Shown: one piece after another, positions 54,736 through 64,000 of the stretch
Numbering within the stretch: the first letter of the stretch is position 1
How the letters are laid out: every line of letters starts with the position of its first letter
NCBI GenBank assembly: GCA_947462335.1
Contig: OX381713.1
Location: 17,414,381 to 17,478,380 of the forward strand
Origin: Harmothoe impar
Lineage: Eukaryota > Annelida > Polychaeta > Phyllodocida > Polynoidae
DNA: 64,000 nucleotides
Reading direction: 5' to 3'
Notes under the pieces: generated by a model
What the model was told of the DNA's origin: nothing
Seen by the model: the letters and a program-made list of their open reading frames with translations, nothing else
Databases searched by the model: none
Made by a program: the position numbers and the translations under genes

Positions 54736-55404
54736 GTCCACCTTTGACCTGCCATGTAGACATATCAAAGATTTGAAATCCATTGAGAAACTCTTTGTGT
54801 GAAGACAATGGAGGCCTTTTTTATACACCCGGCAATAGGTTCAGAGTGCAGGTCCACTGTTGTGCACTGATGACATGCATTTGTATATATGTTGGTAGTG
54901 GTACACTTCCAACCAGGTCTAATTTATAAAGTTTGAGGATGACATGGGTTGAAATGAGGATTTTGTAGACCATCTAGAAGTGTAAAATGACATTATTATT
55001 TATAAGGACATTCTCCGCTGAGCGGGATTCAAGGGCGTATTTCTTCTTGGGGGAGTGTTAATGACACCAAATGGACTAAAGGCTCACCAACGGATGCTTT
55101 CACACTTTGTTTATGGTTTTGCTTCATACGCATGGATGGTATACCTCTATTATGGTAATGTCAAGAATCATACTCAAAATACATCATGAAATGCAACAGG
55201 GAATCAGAAAGGAGCTTTGAAGATTATGTTCAGGGTTGTCCAGAGCCCCTTCCTTTGATGGGAATTACATTCCTTACACCTTTTATCAATTCTTGCTCTT
55301 TTCACTTTCACCTTTATAAATTAGACCCCAGCACTAGTTTATATAACGTAGAGGTGACTATTCTGCACTAGCGAGATGCAGTGATTCTCTTCTGTGAGAC
55401 CTAA
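54736..55404. other. No gene seen
   Basis: AT-rich unique-looking sequence. Confidence 0.5.
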
Positions 55405-55505
55405 AGCTGAAGCTGGTTCCTGGCCTGTCAAAAATAGACAGTTTTAGGGGTCCTACATTTTTGAATCATCGGTAGTTGGATATCCCTAAAGTCAGCTGTC
55501 TAGAT

Positions 55506-55560
55506 TGGGGGAGTGGTTATGACACTGGCAAATCAATCCAGGGGTCATAAGTTCAAATCC
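55506..55560 (+). other. tRNA-derived A/B-box segment
   Basis: GAGTGGTTATGACACTGG followed by GGGTCATAAGTTCAAATCC. The D-arm-like and T-arm-like parts are recognisable but the acceptor stem does not close, so it is not a functional tRNA. Confidence 0.5.
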
Positions 55561-55775
55561 ATGCCAAGACTACATCTTTTTTCCTAGTTGGTTAAAAATA
55601 GTAGTTGTATTTACAAATGAAAACTTAGAGATGTAAGAATACAAAACCATTTTAGATTACACAATAACTATTCATCTTGTGTGAAGGATCTTTACAACCG
55701 AATTGTATACTATCAGGATTTTTGACCTAGTAAAGATATATTCAAACTTGTGTGTGGACAAAATAGCATTGACTT

Positions 55776-55830
55776 GGATTTGATCTCATGACCCATGAAG
55801 TAGCAGGCCAGAGTCTTAACCACTCCCCCA
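55776..55830 (-). other. tRNA-derived A/B-box segment (inverted partner)
   Basis: GAGTGGTTAAGACTCTGG, then GGGTCATGAGATCAAATCC, closer to a serine/leucine-type tRNA start than its partner. No closing acceptor stem. Confidence 0.5.
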
Positions 55831-55933
55831 ATCTGAACAGCTGACATAAGGACCCACAATACAGGCATATGACTGAAAGGTTTATGGCCCCTAAAACTCC
55901 AAATTTCAGACATGACAGGAACCAGCTTCAGCT

Positions 55934-57119
55934 AATCAGCTGGCTGCTATAGTTAGCAGAGGAAATAGCACTGGTACCAGACAAAATGGCGCTGTGCAGT
56001 GATCATCTTGCTAATACGGAATATGGTCTGATTGAGACGTGGGATGTCTGATGAACTCACCCGACTATAATATACCAGCACCAGACACATTATGTTCGGC
56101 GTTGTTGTACTGGGTGACATGTATCAGCACTCACCATGACGGTTACAGGCAGGTGTATATGCTGGAGGCCGTTACAAAACATTTTACGCTGTCATAGCGT
56201 AGAAAGAGGGTGTTACGAAAGAATAACTTTTACGCTGTTGTTTAAGGGAGTGTTACAAAACAAAATTTATATTACTGTTTTTTTCAGGTTTTCTTTACGT
56301 TATGGACGTTTTTTTTACATTATGGACTCTATTTTTTCACACCACCTTTCCAGGAAGTGTGAAAAAATAGTGTAAATTAGCCTTCTTTTGAAGACCACAG
56401 CGTGAATTTGACATTTACGCTGATATTAACTTAAGTTGTTAAACACTAACGTAAATCTTTTTAAAAAGTTTACTTTTCGTACGGTCAATTTTGTTTTTTA
56501 ACAGCCCGGAGGTGTGTATACAGATTGCAATCACATGTCACATGGTGCCACAGGACATACGTTACAGGCACTTGATGGAGGGGCTGGGGCCCTACTATTT
56601 TAAAATTTAGAAAATGGGGGCATGGGGGCATGGAGTAGGAGGTCCCATAGGCTTAGCATAGCGAAGGCTCTACCACTATGTAATAAAACCAAAGAAACTA
56701 TAACACTGCGGCTTTGATAGACCTTAGTGCACTAGTCGGCACCTACCTACGTCACCGACCACCGGGTCAACGTTCTTATAGTATGCCAACCCTCAAGCTC
56801 TGATAACTGACCCACCCAACCTGAACGAGATGGGTAACATATTGTCTATCTTCCACTAGGTCAAGTATCGCAGCTTTATTTTGTACAGTATTCAGAACCA
56901 CTGGCGGGGATTGACATAGTTCAGCAGTGGATGCTAGTCTATCATCACCAATGAATTAGACTTTAATTTTACAAGCTAACTTTCTCAACAACTTAATCTA
57001 ACGAGCTATAACGACTCTCTCTGGAAGCTATCAAAAACTGAGTAAATAATCATTCATGTCCTCTTATCATTGGGAGTGCGATGTTTTTGCTGTTAGGGCT
57101 GAGTCATTTATAATTACTA
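55934..57119. other. No gene seen; short hairpins
   Basis: TTTTTTCACACC...GGAAGTGTGAAAAAATAG forms a hairpin at about 56330-56370, within a patch of reiterated TTACGCTG / TTTACG motifs (56175-56480) that may be a decayed foldback. Confidence 0.45.
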
Positions 57120-57330
57120 GCTGGGGGGGGGCTTGAAAATGGTCGCGAGTATCTAAATGGACTATATTTTATTATGACCCCCTCCCCCCCCGCAACATAG
57201 AGGCTTCTACAGTTTTGCCCCCCCCCCCCGAGGTCTTATTTTCTATTATGACCCCCCCCCCCCCCCACACACACACACACCTTATATCCACCAAGCCCCC
57301 CCCCCTCCTCCAGCTGGAAATAAATGACTC
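57120..57330. repeat. G/C-homopolymer cluster
   Basis: A G run near 57123, then C runs near 57180, 57217, 57252 and 57295 separated by TATTTTCTATTATGAC-type spacers and a short (CA)n. Probably a family H relative in the opposite strand sense. Confidence 0.7.
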
Positions 57331-57959
57331 GGCCCTGAATGCTTTACATCAGACAGTGAGTCCCTGTTGACTGGGCTGTAGGTATGTACACACTACCACT
57401 TTTACTACCTGGGTGACCTGTTCTCCTTTATAACCCTGCATAGATGCTGTATGAAGGTGAATATAGAGCGTGAACGTGGGTACTCCACAGCAGGCCCCTA
57501 ACTAGGGGGGGGGGGCGTCGTTTCAAACGAACCACCCCACCTTACTGAAGGAGAAAAAGAGTTCCACCCTACCTGACTGTAAAGGGGACATATTTGCCTA
57601 CATGCCATTTTTTACGGCTTGTTGATCGGAAAATCATTAAGGATTCTAGAGAGAAAAACATGAGAGATTGATTATATACCCCAAACTCTGCTTTCTCTTT
57701 AAATATATCATACAAAGTTCCACCACCGTATTGGAAAAGTCCAGTTCCGTCATTTAAATAATTATGTCAAGTTCCACCTCATCCAAAAACGAACCACCCC
57801 GCGAAGAGGGCTATAGTTACGGGCCTGCACAGCGCAGACCAAGGAGGCAATTCCGACAGGTAATCCCCCCATATGGCAGTGGTTTAATACAGGACTAGCC
57901 TGGTTCCTACCCATTCAGCCCCCGATGATCTGTGCTGGGGATTACTGAGGTTATATCGT
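57331..57959. other. No gene seen
   Basis: Duplicated wording AACGAACCACCCC near 57525 and 57788 bounds a segment of about 260 bp; possibly an old element. Confidence 0.4.
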
Positions 57960-58450
57960 AGCCCTTTAATGATGGCATCATGCATTGATGCATCATTCCT
58001 CTGGTCATCATGATGCATGAATGCAGCCCCAGCGAGTAATCCAAATATAGGTTTGAGACAGCCTTAAAGGGTCGGCATAATGCACCAATCCATGATCCGC
58101 GAGTTACTCACCAGGGTCGCATTGGTGCATCATGGTGATAAATGTCATTGTTTAGCGACATGCCGTCCTTAAATGCATGGTTAGATAAATGGTAATAGAG
58201 TCATATTGTGTACAGGAGCCAGAGCAGGAACAGTGGTGAAGTGTACCGGAATCAGAACCTCAATTATATTGTAAACCCTTTAAGGACCGCATAGTAATTT
58301 AATGCAATGCCCTATGTCGTCATCATGCATGCATTTGTGTATCATTCAAGCCATATTGGGAGTGTATCAACCATAGGGTCGTCATGATGCATGACAAGTA
58401 GGCCTAGACCCGCCAGGCCTGCATGAATCAGTCAATGAAGGGCATGAGAG
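57960..58450. mobile_element. Cluster of MITE family G copies
   Basis: At least three partial or complete copies in 490 bp. ATGATGCATGAATGCAGCCC recurs or is mirrored at about 58010, 58110 and 58385. The copies start or end with CCCTTTAA / CCTTTAAGG sequences, and the ATGCATCATG cores are palindromic. Confidence 0.65.
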
Positions 58451-58479
58451 CACATAACATGTTATTTCACTAGCCTATA

Positions 58480-58930
58480 CCCTATAGTGAACACAAAACG
58501 TTATACTTTTATTTATTTTATTAAGTTATATAACATTTCCCTAAGGCTCCTTGGCGAGTGATCAATTTTTTATCAACGGGGGGGGGGGGGGGCAAATTGG
58601 ACCCCCTGACTGGGGGGGGGGGGGGTGTAAAGAATTTGGACCCCTCTTGAGGGGGGGGGGGGTCAAAAAGATGTAACCTGTTTTGGGCCAAAAAGCCCAC
58701 ACGTTACTATGCTTCAAAGGGCCCACGTGTGCGCCAATTTTTGACCTGTAGGTGGGGGGGGGGGGGGTAAAAATAATTTCGGCCCGTTGACCGGGGGGGG
58801 GGGGTGAAAAGAATTTCGTAAAAAATTTCGAAAATCCACCCCCCTGTTGTTAAGAATTACTATGGCAGAACGTTGTATAACGTTTATAACGTTATTTTTG
58901 ACGTAAAATAACGTTTTTCTGTTAGCTGGG
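58480..58930. mobile_element. AACGTTAT MITE, copy 2, split by a G-rich MITE
   Basis: AACACAAAACGTTATACTTT to AACGTTTTTCTGTTAGCTGGG; same family as 12276-12405. The insertion at about 58554-58858 breaks it after CCCTAAGGCT. Confidence 0.8.
58554..58858. mobile_element. Nested G-rich foldback element, family H
   Basis: GAGTGATCAATTTTTTATCA plus G run at the left and CCCCCCTGTTGTTAAGAATTAC at the right. Four G runs alternate with TTTGGACCCC and TTTCGGCCC blocks. It is the most complete copy of the family and defines its right end. Confidence 0.75.
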
Positions 58931-61131
58931 ACGGTTCTGATTTGGAAAGGCGTTGTGTGACATTTCTTATGATGATTATTTATTGCACAGCTTGGAGCAG
59001 GTGGTGAGCGGCCTGGTAGTGCCTACAGGGTGGAATACATAATAAAACGGAGACATATATGTGTCAGCCTGCACTACACATGTTATATGGCATTCACAAG
59101 GCTCTGACATTATGGATGGTCATCTGGGCATTATGGATGTAAGGAGGATATACATTGCGATATGTGTACACATGTATACCAACAGATGCTGTTCCCTAGG
59201 GTACCTACATGTACACTGTATGCCATTATTCACACATACATTTCAGATTTTCTCTCCCCTGGAGGGGCAGAGGCATTGCATTAGTGCGTGTTTACTATGG
59301 AAATCATGTGACACAGAATATATGCCGCGCCACTTATCTTATTATAAGAAGTGGCATTTAGAACGGCACTGCCTTGCACCACTTTCTTTGGATGAAATTA
59401 TTTCAAGACCATCATATTATGTTCCGCGCTGGAGCATAGCCTTGCCTTGACTATTTGTATTAATATTCAATCTTATGAGATATTCACCGGGTATTTATAA
59501 CGTGGAGAATATTTAATTTTCTTTTGTCATAACGGCAGTGAAGAGGTCATACATGTGTAAACCATAGGACTGTCAGGACCCATTATTCTCATAAAAAAAA
59601 CGATGGCAAAAAGATGTTAGCAGTCTTTTAACTTAAACATCTTAGACACGCTTTTGTAGCACACGCCATTTAAAACGGCACTCTGATCAAGAGTCTACGT
59701 GTATTTTTTCTAGTATTGTTCTAACCAAATTACGACCCGGACGTTGGCTAAAATAACCCAGATCTGCTCCAATTTGAGCACGTAACTTTGGTCAGAGCCA
59801 GAGGCCAGAAATAAGCCCAAAAATAACGGTTCAAGAAATCCAATAATATCCTCTGAGTCTGTCCATGCATGATGACAAGACACCTGAGAAAGAGCCATTA
59901 TTTATTTCATGTGGAGAAACAAAGTTACTATGCTTAAGTACTAAAATGGCTGTTCTCCACACCACCTTGGAGAAACTGATCCATGCTCATTCTGCATGGG
60001 TTGTTTCTCCACAAAGATGTCAACAGAATAGCTATGCAACTGATCTTTAAATGTATATTTTGATACAATTAATCAAGATTTGAATGGAATGAATACAGAG
60101 ATCCAATCTCATCAGTCTGAACACCTGCCTCATGTGATACGATCCAATGCACGAATCATCATTGGCATATTGTGTAACAGCTGCACATCTTATCATTCTA
60201 AAAAATGCTTTATATTATACCATTTTAAAACTATGGAAGTGCTCTTGATATGACTGTCTGAGAGGACATTATAATTTGGATTACCATGGTAACCGGAAAC
60301 ATTCTTTTCATTGAAATCTACGATATTTTTATTGTCCCAGGAGGTCTAATGCTGCTATTGAAGTTGGGATTATGATATTTGGGATTTGAAAACATTCTCT
60401 TATTCTACCACATGAGGGCAAATCTCTCGACAATAGCAGGATATGAACATGATCGTAATCTCAAGGGCAAAACATTAAAACGTGTTTTCATCATTATTTT
60501 CACTATTTTCCCCAATATTCTTCTAAATATCCATGATTAAGCAGCCTCACTATTGCCAGAGCGCGCATTTAAACTTTATTTTAGGCTATTTTCAACTTTT
60601 AAAACCACATAATCAAGCCTCCAATCCATGAACTGGCAGAACTGCCACTCACTGACTGTTGGTCCCGCCTGTGGCTATCACATGGGCCAGAAAATACAAG
60701 TGCCTTCTAGCAATGTGCTTTATAACTGCCCACACATGAGGCGTACATCATGACAAGTGCAACTAAGTCCTGATCTTGGCCACTTGGGTGTTGTAAAACA
60801 GGTGAGACATGGGAACTTGGGGACTGTTTGAAGACTTTGCTTTTGTTGAGGGTAGAAGGATTCTATAAATGATAAGAGATGCCGTTAAAGTGTTTTAAAG
60901 TGCTGTCAAGATAGGCTATATATGTTCAATATATAAAATATTATCTTTTAGATAAGCCATACCTCCCTGCATGTTGTAAGGATTCAGTGAATGAGTCTAG
61001 GAGGTTTTGGACAGTCTTACTGTGAACGTTGTGTTGGGCCAAACTAAAAAAAACATCTAACATCCTAAATGTGGTCTACATATATCTGCTTGTCGCTCTG
61101 TCCTGTGCTGTTATCAGGGGACAGGTAACCC
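58931..61131. other. No gene seen
   Basis: The 129-codon frame 59061-59450 is the longest here, but it is rich in His/Cys without a motif pattern and has no supported partner exons. I leave it uncalled. No repeat family recognised. Confidence 0.5.
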
Positions 61132-61323
61132 CACTGTAAATAGTCAGTGAAGGTACACAGTAGAATCTACTGTATATCTACTGTAGTATCTACTGTAGAA
61201 TGGATTTACAGCAGAATCTACTGTAGATTTACAGTAGATTCTATTGTTTACCTACAATGAACTGTACACCTACAGTATAATCTACTGTACACCTACAAAA
61301 ATGGCAACCAACTTTTTACAGTG
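61132..61323. mobile_element. CACTGTAAA MITE with CTACTGTA modules
   Basis: CACTGTAAATAGTCAGTG at the left and ACCAACTTTTTACAGTG at the right. The interior is nearly all AGAATCTACTGTA / TACAGTAGATTCT inverted units. It shares its right end with the 61-bp element at 12925-12985 (GGTTGCTTTTT). Confidence 0.75.
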
Positions 61324-64000
61324 CAGGACTCCCTTGTCCCTGCCGGGGAGTGTACACCCACCATACACTCACAGACACATTGTTGCAGTGCCGCCTTAAA
61401 CTGAGATACATAGAACCAAACTGGATATGAGACAATTAGTGTATACTAACAAATACAAGAGAAAAAAACACGTCAGAATGGTTCAACTTCCATTAAACCC
61501 ATTGCAAGTAAACATTTTCCACACAATGTTAGGGGTACAATATACCTGTCTCATCTTAATATTTCATGCATCTAGCCCAACGATTAAAGAGATAATGAGA
61601 GACAGATTTCAATACTTGTGGTATTTATGCCATTTTATATGTTTTTCATTACTTAACCTTGAATTTCATAATCTTGACCTTGGCCTAGGTCCATATTTTT
61701 CACACAACGGCGGGGATACATTATCCAGCATCATTTTAACACTCCATGCATCTAGCCCTAATGGTTCAAGAGATGGCGAGAAAGTAGAGTTCATTAAATT
61801 GATAAAAATGATATTCTGACAATCATATAAAATCAGGGCTGTAGGCAAACAGTCCCAGTGTGCATAATACATGGGCGGGGTGGGGAGAGGGATTAACACA
61901 TTTTATTCCAGCTCATGGCTTGACCTTTTGAGTGCGACCTTTCTCATGCAGTCCTGCTCAAACGTAGGGATATGCCTGGAGATGGACAGGAGGTCTATAT
62001 GAGCGCCTGGGATCAATGCTAAGAGACCCGATTCGGCCAGCTGCAGTGGATGGTGGCTATTTATAAGATAGGTTCACTGCATACTAATGCTACCTAGCAG
62101 CTTGGATAATTAGGTCTCCATATTCATACATTTCCATTCCATCCTAGTGGACAGCCGGCGATAATGGACCGTGGGATCCACATTATGATGACTTACTATA
62201 CTTAGTAGATGCATAAATAGATATAGGAAATGTATGGCTATCTAAGTCGGGCAAACCCCTGCACATGGATGGTGGCTGTTAACACTATAAAGTGGATAGG
62301 CCTATATCATATCAAAGGGATATAATGTCTTTCGGGAGAGCCTTGTGTGGCCGGACCTGATATGTATTCAGTGTGTATCTTTCAACTGATTACAGCCGGA
62401 CATTAATCTGACATAATTTAGAAAATATATAAAGTACAACTCATGAATAGTCCTATCATAGCGACTCCTTGCCGTTTAATATCGAGGCGTCTTCAGTGGA
62501 GCGGCAAGTAGACGATTTTTCAGTTCTATATGATACACCTTCTATGGAGTGAAAAATAAGCTGTCCAGACCTGTTGAAGGGGTGAACCTATTTTAAATGG
62601 ACCAAAGAGTTTAACCTCTTTTTAGTGGACGATAAGAAATTGGACTCATCTCGTTGTTGTTTTTTTAGATGATCACTCCTTTAATAACAGGCAGTATACT
62701 TAACTTTATAGTCATATAGCCATCTTTTATTTACCTCTATTTATATATGATACCATAATTCATACAATTGTCTGCATTGCTTCTTCGTTGCTGTATGGGC
62801 GATGTACTGGAGTTCTAGGATGCCTCAGTGGTAATGCTAAACGCCATTGTTACTGTTTTGGTAATTAATGAGCCACGCCTTTGTCACCTCGGCAGATTGA
62901 ATGTGACATTGCCGGCATGTGGCGGAACAATAGGCCCTGTCATGAATGGTGTCTCCAATGTATCTCCTTGCAGGTAGTGCACGATATCAATGTCACTGAT
63001 ATGGATTGTGAGTTTAGGCAGCGAGATAAAGTACTATACCCATAGGTTTAGGCATGGAATAAAATGATGTAGGAGTGATGACTGGGAACGTTTACTAATC
63101 ATTATTTGATTTTCCCCCTTTATAAAATGGTAACTCAGCGTGGTCTTACCCTGGCTTATTAAAGAAGGGGAAAAAGGAAAGAAAGGAGGGGGTTGGGGGC
63201 AGAGCCCCCCATGAGTAAGGACATTTGTAAGACTGGGTTAAGACTCAGTGTAAACGTTTGTCCGTGGACTTGCGTGAGCTAAGTCAGTCGTGCCGTGCAA
63301 TGGGGATATGTTGGAGGGCTAATTGATTGTTATATAGGGCATTCGAGGCAGGGGGTTGGGCCCAGGATCTATACAAATTACCATTGGCAGCTAACGGTGG
63401 TTATGCTAGCCATAATGCACTTAGTGAACTGTCAGTGCTTAGAGTTCACACTTTCAAACACTGTCAGTATACTGTCGTTCTGCTCCCACTAGGTGGTCCA
63501 ACCGCCAGGTGTGTTAAGGTGAGGCACTCCGGGGGGAGAGCAGCCATTCCCATCACTCTCACAGCAGATGTTCTCACAAACCCATCCCACTGCCTCAGGC
63601 GTGGCTGGCCGGGGAAGTAGACAGGGAGTACCATGCTGAGAGGTACTTGAAGCACTCCTATTAGTCTATGCATAAAAAGGGAAAGTGAACATCCTAAAGA
63701 AATTACTGCTCCTTCACAACAGTTGGTACTGGGCTGCATAAAGCATGGGTTGGGGGTTAAAAACGATAGGTATATCATATAATAAAGTATAGATGCTCTA
63801 TACAGCCTCATCAACAACTAGGATCTCTATTACATGTGAGATGTAGGGTAGATTCACCTAGAGTCGACCACATACTTTGGGTTGGACCCTTGAATATCTG
63901 TTCTAGCATGATGAACCTTATATGAATAACTGCATGAATAATTACAAAGTGATGTGGACATCTCAAGGGATGTGGCCGACTCTAGGTAATGCTACCCGAC
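61324..64000. other. No gene seen
   Basis: AT-rich sequence with a duplicated CATGCATCTAGCCC (61567 and 61747) that implies an old tandem duplication of about 180 bp. The 130-codon frame at 61427-61819 spans that duplication and shows no family motif. Overlapping frames at 63295-63817 are unconvincing. A fragment resembling MITE family C may lie near 62150-62280. Confidence 0.5.

Larger units (their letters stand above)
55405..55933. mobile_element. Foldback element with tRNA-like segments in both arms
   Basis: AGCTGAAGCTGGTTCCTG at the left pairs with CAGGAACCAGCTTCAGCT at the right, and the arms stay alignable for about 160 bp. In each arm, facing inward, is a tRNA-like stretch: 55506-55560 (plus) with GGGAGTGGTTATGACACTGG...GTTCAAATCC, and 55776-55830 (minus) with GGGAGTGGTTAAGACTCTGG...GATCAAATCC. 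These match A-box (GAGTGGTTAAG) and B-box spacing of tRNA-derived sequences. It is either two SINE heads in inverted order or a MITE that captured a tRNA-like sequence. Confidence 0.7.

Noticed and set aside
55506..55830. Functional tRNA genes
   Set aside because: A- and B-box-like motifs are present, but the acceptor and anticodon stems do not form.
59061..59450. 129-codon frame
   Set aside because: No domain pattern or splice context; the length is possible by chance over 64 kb.
61427..61819. 130-codon frame
   Set aside because: Spans a decayed tandem duplication and has no recognisable motif.

Overview
The window is animal nuclear DNA, almost certainly from a marine invertebrate. It is AT-rich and intron-less in appearance, packed with short foldback DNA transposons (MITEs), satellites and homopolymer runs, and it has no recognisable host protein gene. 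The non-autonomous repeats and the remains of a non-LTR retrotransposon fit a repeat-rich deuterostome or lophotrochozoan such as amphioxus, an echinoderm or a mollusc. The sequence alone does not decide which, and I do not name a species.

The main content is a 9,489-bp virus-like transposon at 43368-52856. It has a perfect 6-bp target-site duplication (TATAGT), AG...CT termini and 342-bp terminal inverted repeats with one mismatch. These are the hallmarks of the Maverick/Polinton superfamily. It carries three intact, intron-less genes. Leftward from a central intergenic region lies a 249-residue protein with two tandem death-domain-like repeats. Rightward lie a 529-residue protein (long disordered N-terminus, basic nuclear signal, PPPY motif, C-terminal PC4-like ssDNA-binding region) and a 1,375-residue protein-primed-type family B DNA polymerase with zinc fingers, an OTU-like Cys/His pattern, a complete 3'-5' exonuclease, all polymerase motifs and an inserted Vsr-like nuclease segment. 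No integrase, packaging ATPase, protease or capsid gene is present. It therefore looks like a compact, self-replicating (polymerase plus ssDNA-binding protein) but integration- and capsid-dependent member of the Polinton world, carrying a likely host-death-signalling modulator. Divergent TATA promoters flank a GC-rich central region with tandem iteron-like repeats. The terminal repeats are dense arrays of CCAAT, CRE, E-box, ETS and GCATTCTGGG-type motifs. The 3' ends of the two outward genes share an inverted homology inside the termini.

Outside this element the layout is a mosaic. Positions 1-11 kb hold MITEs, a perfect 215-bp-arm hairpin (6622-7071) and a broken reverse-transcriptase relic (7315-8450) into which two MITEs have jumped. 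Positions 11-25 kb hold more MITEs, one with a nested insertion (19679-20477), and a large array of palindromes built on TTGACAG/CTGTCAA (22130-23250). Positions 25-29 kb hold a satellite of about 145 bp per unit whose monomer contains a perfect RFX X-box-like palindrome (25521-27001), and a 30-bp minisatellite. Positions 29-43 kb hold dispersed MITEs and a short CpG-rich stretch (39070-39960). Positions 53-64 kb hold a 20-bp minisatellite (54417-54735), a foldback with tRNA-like segments in both arms (55405-55933), a MITE broken by a G-rich MITE (58480-58930) and several kilobases with nothing recognisable.
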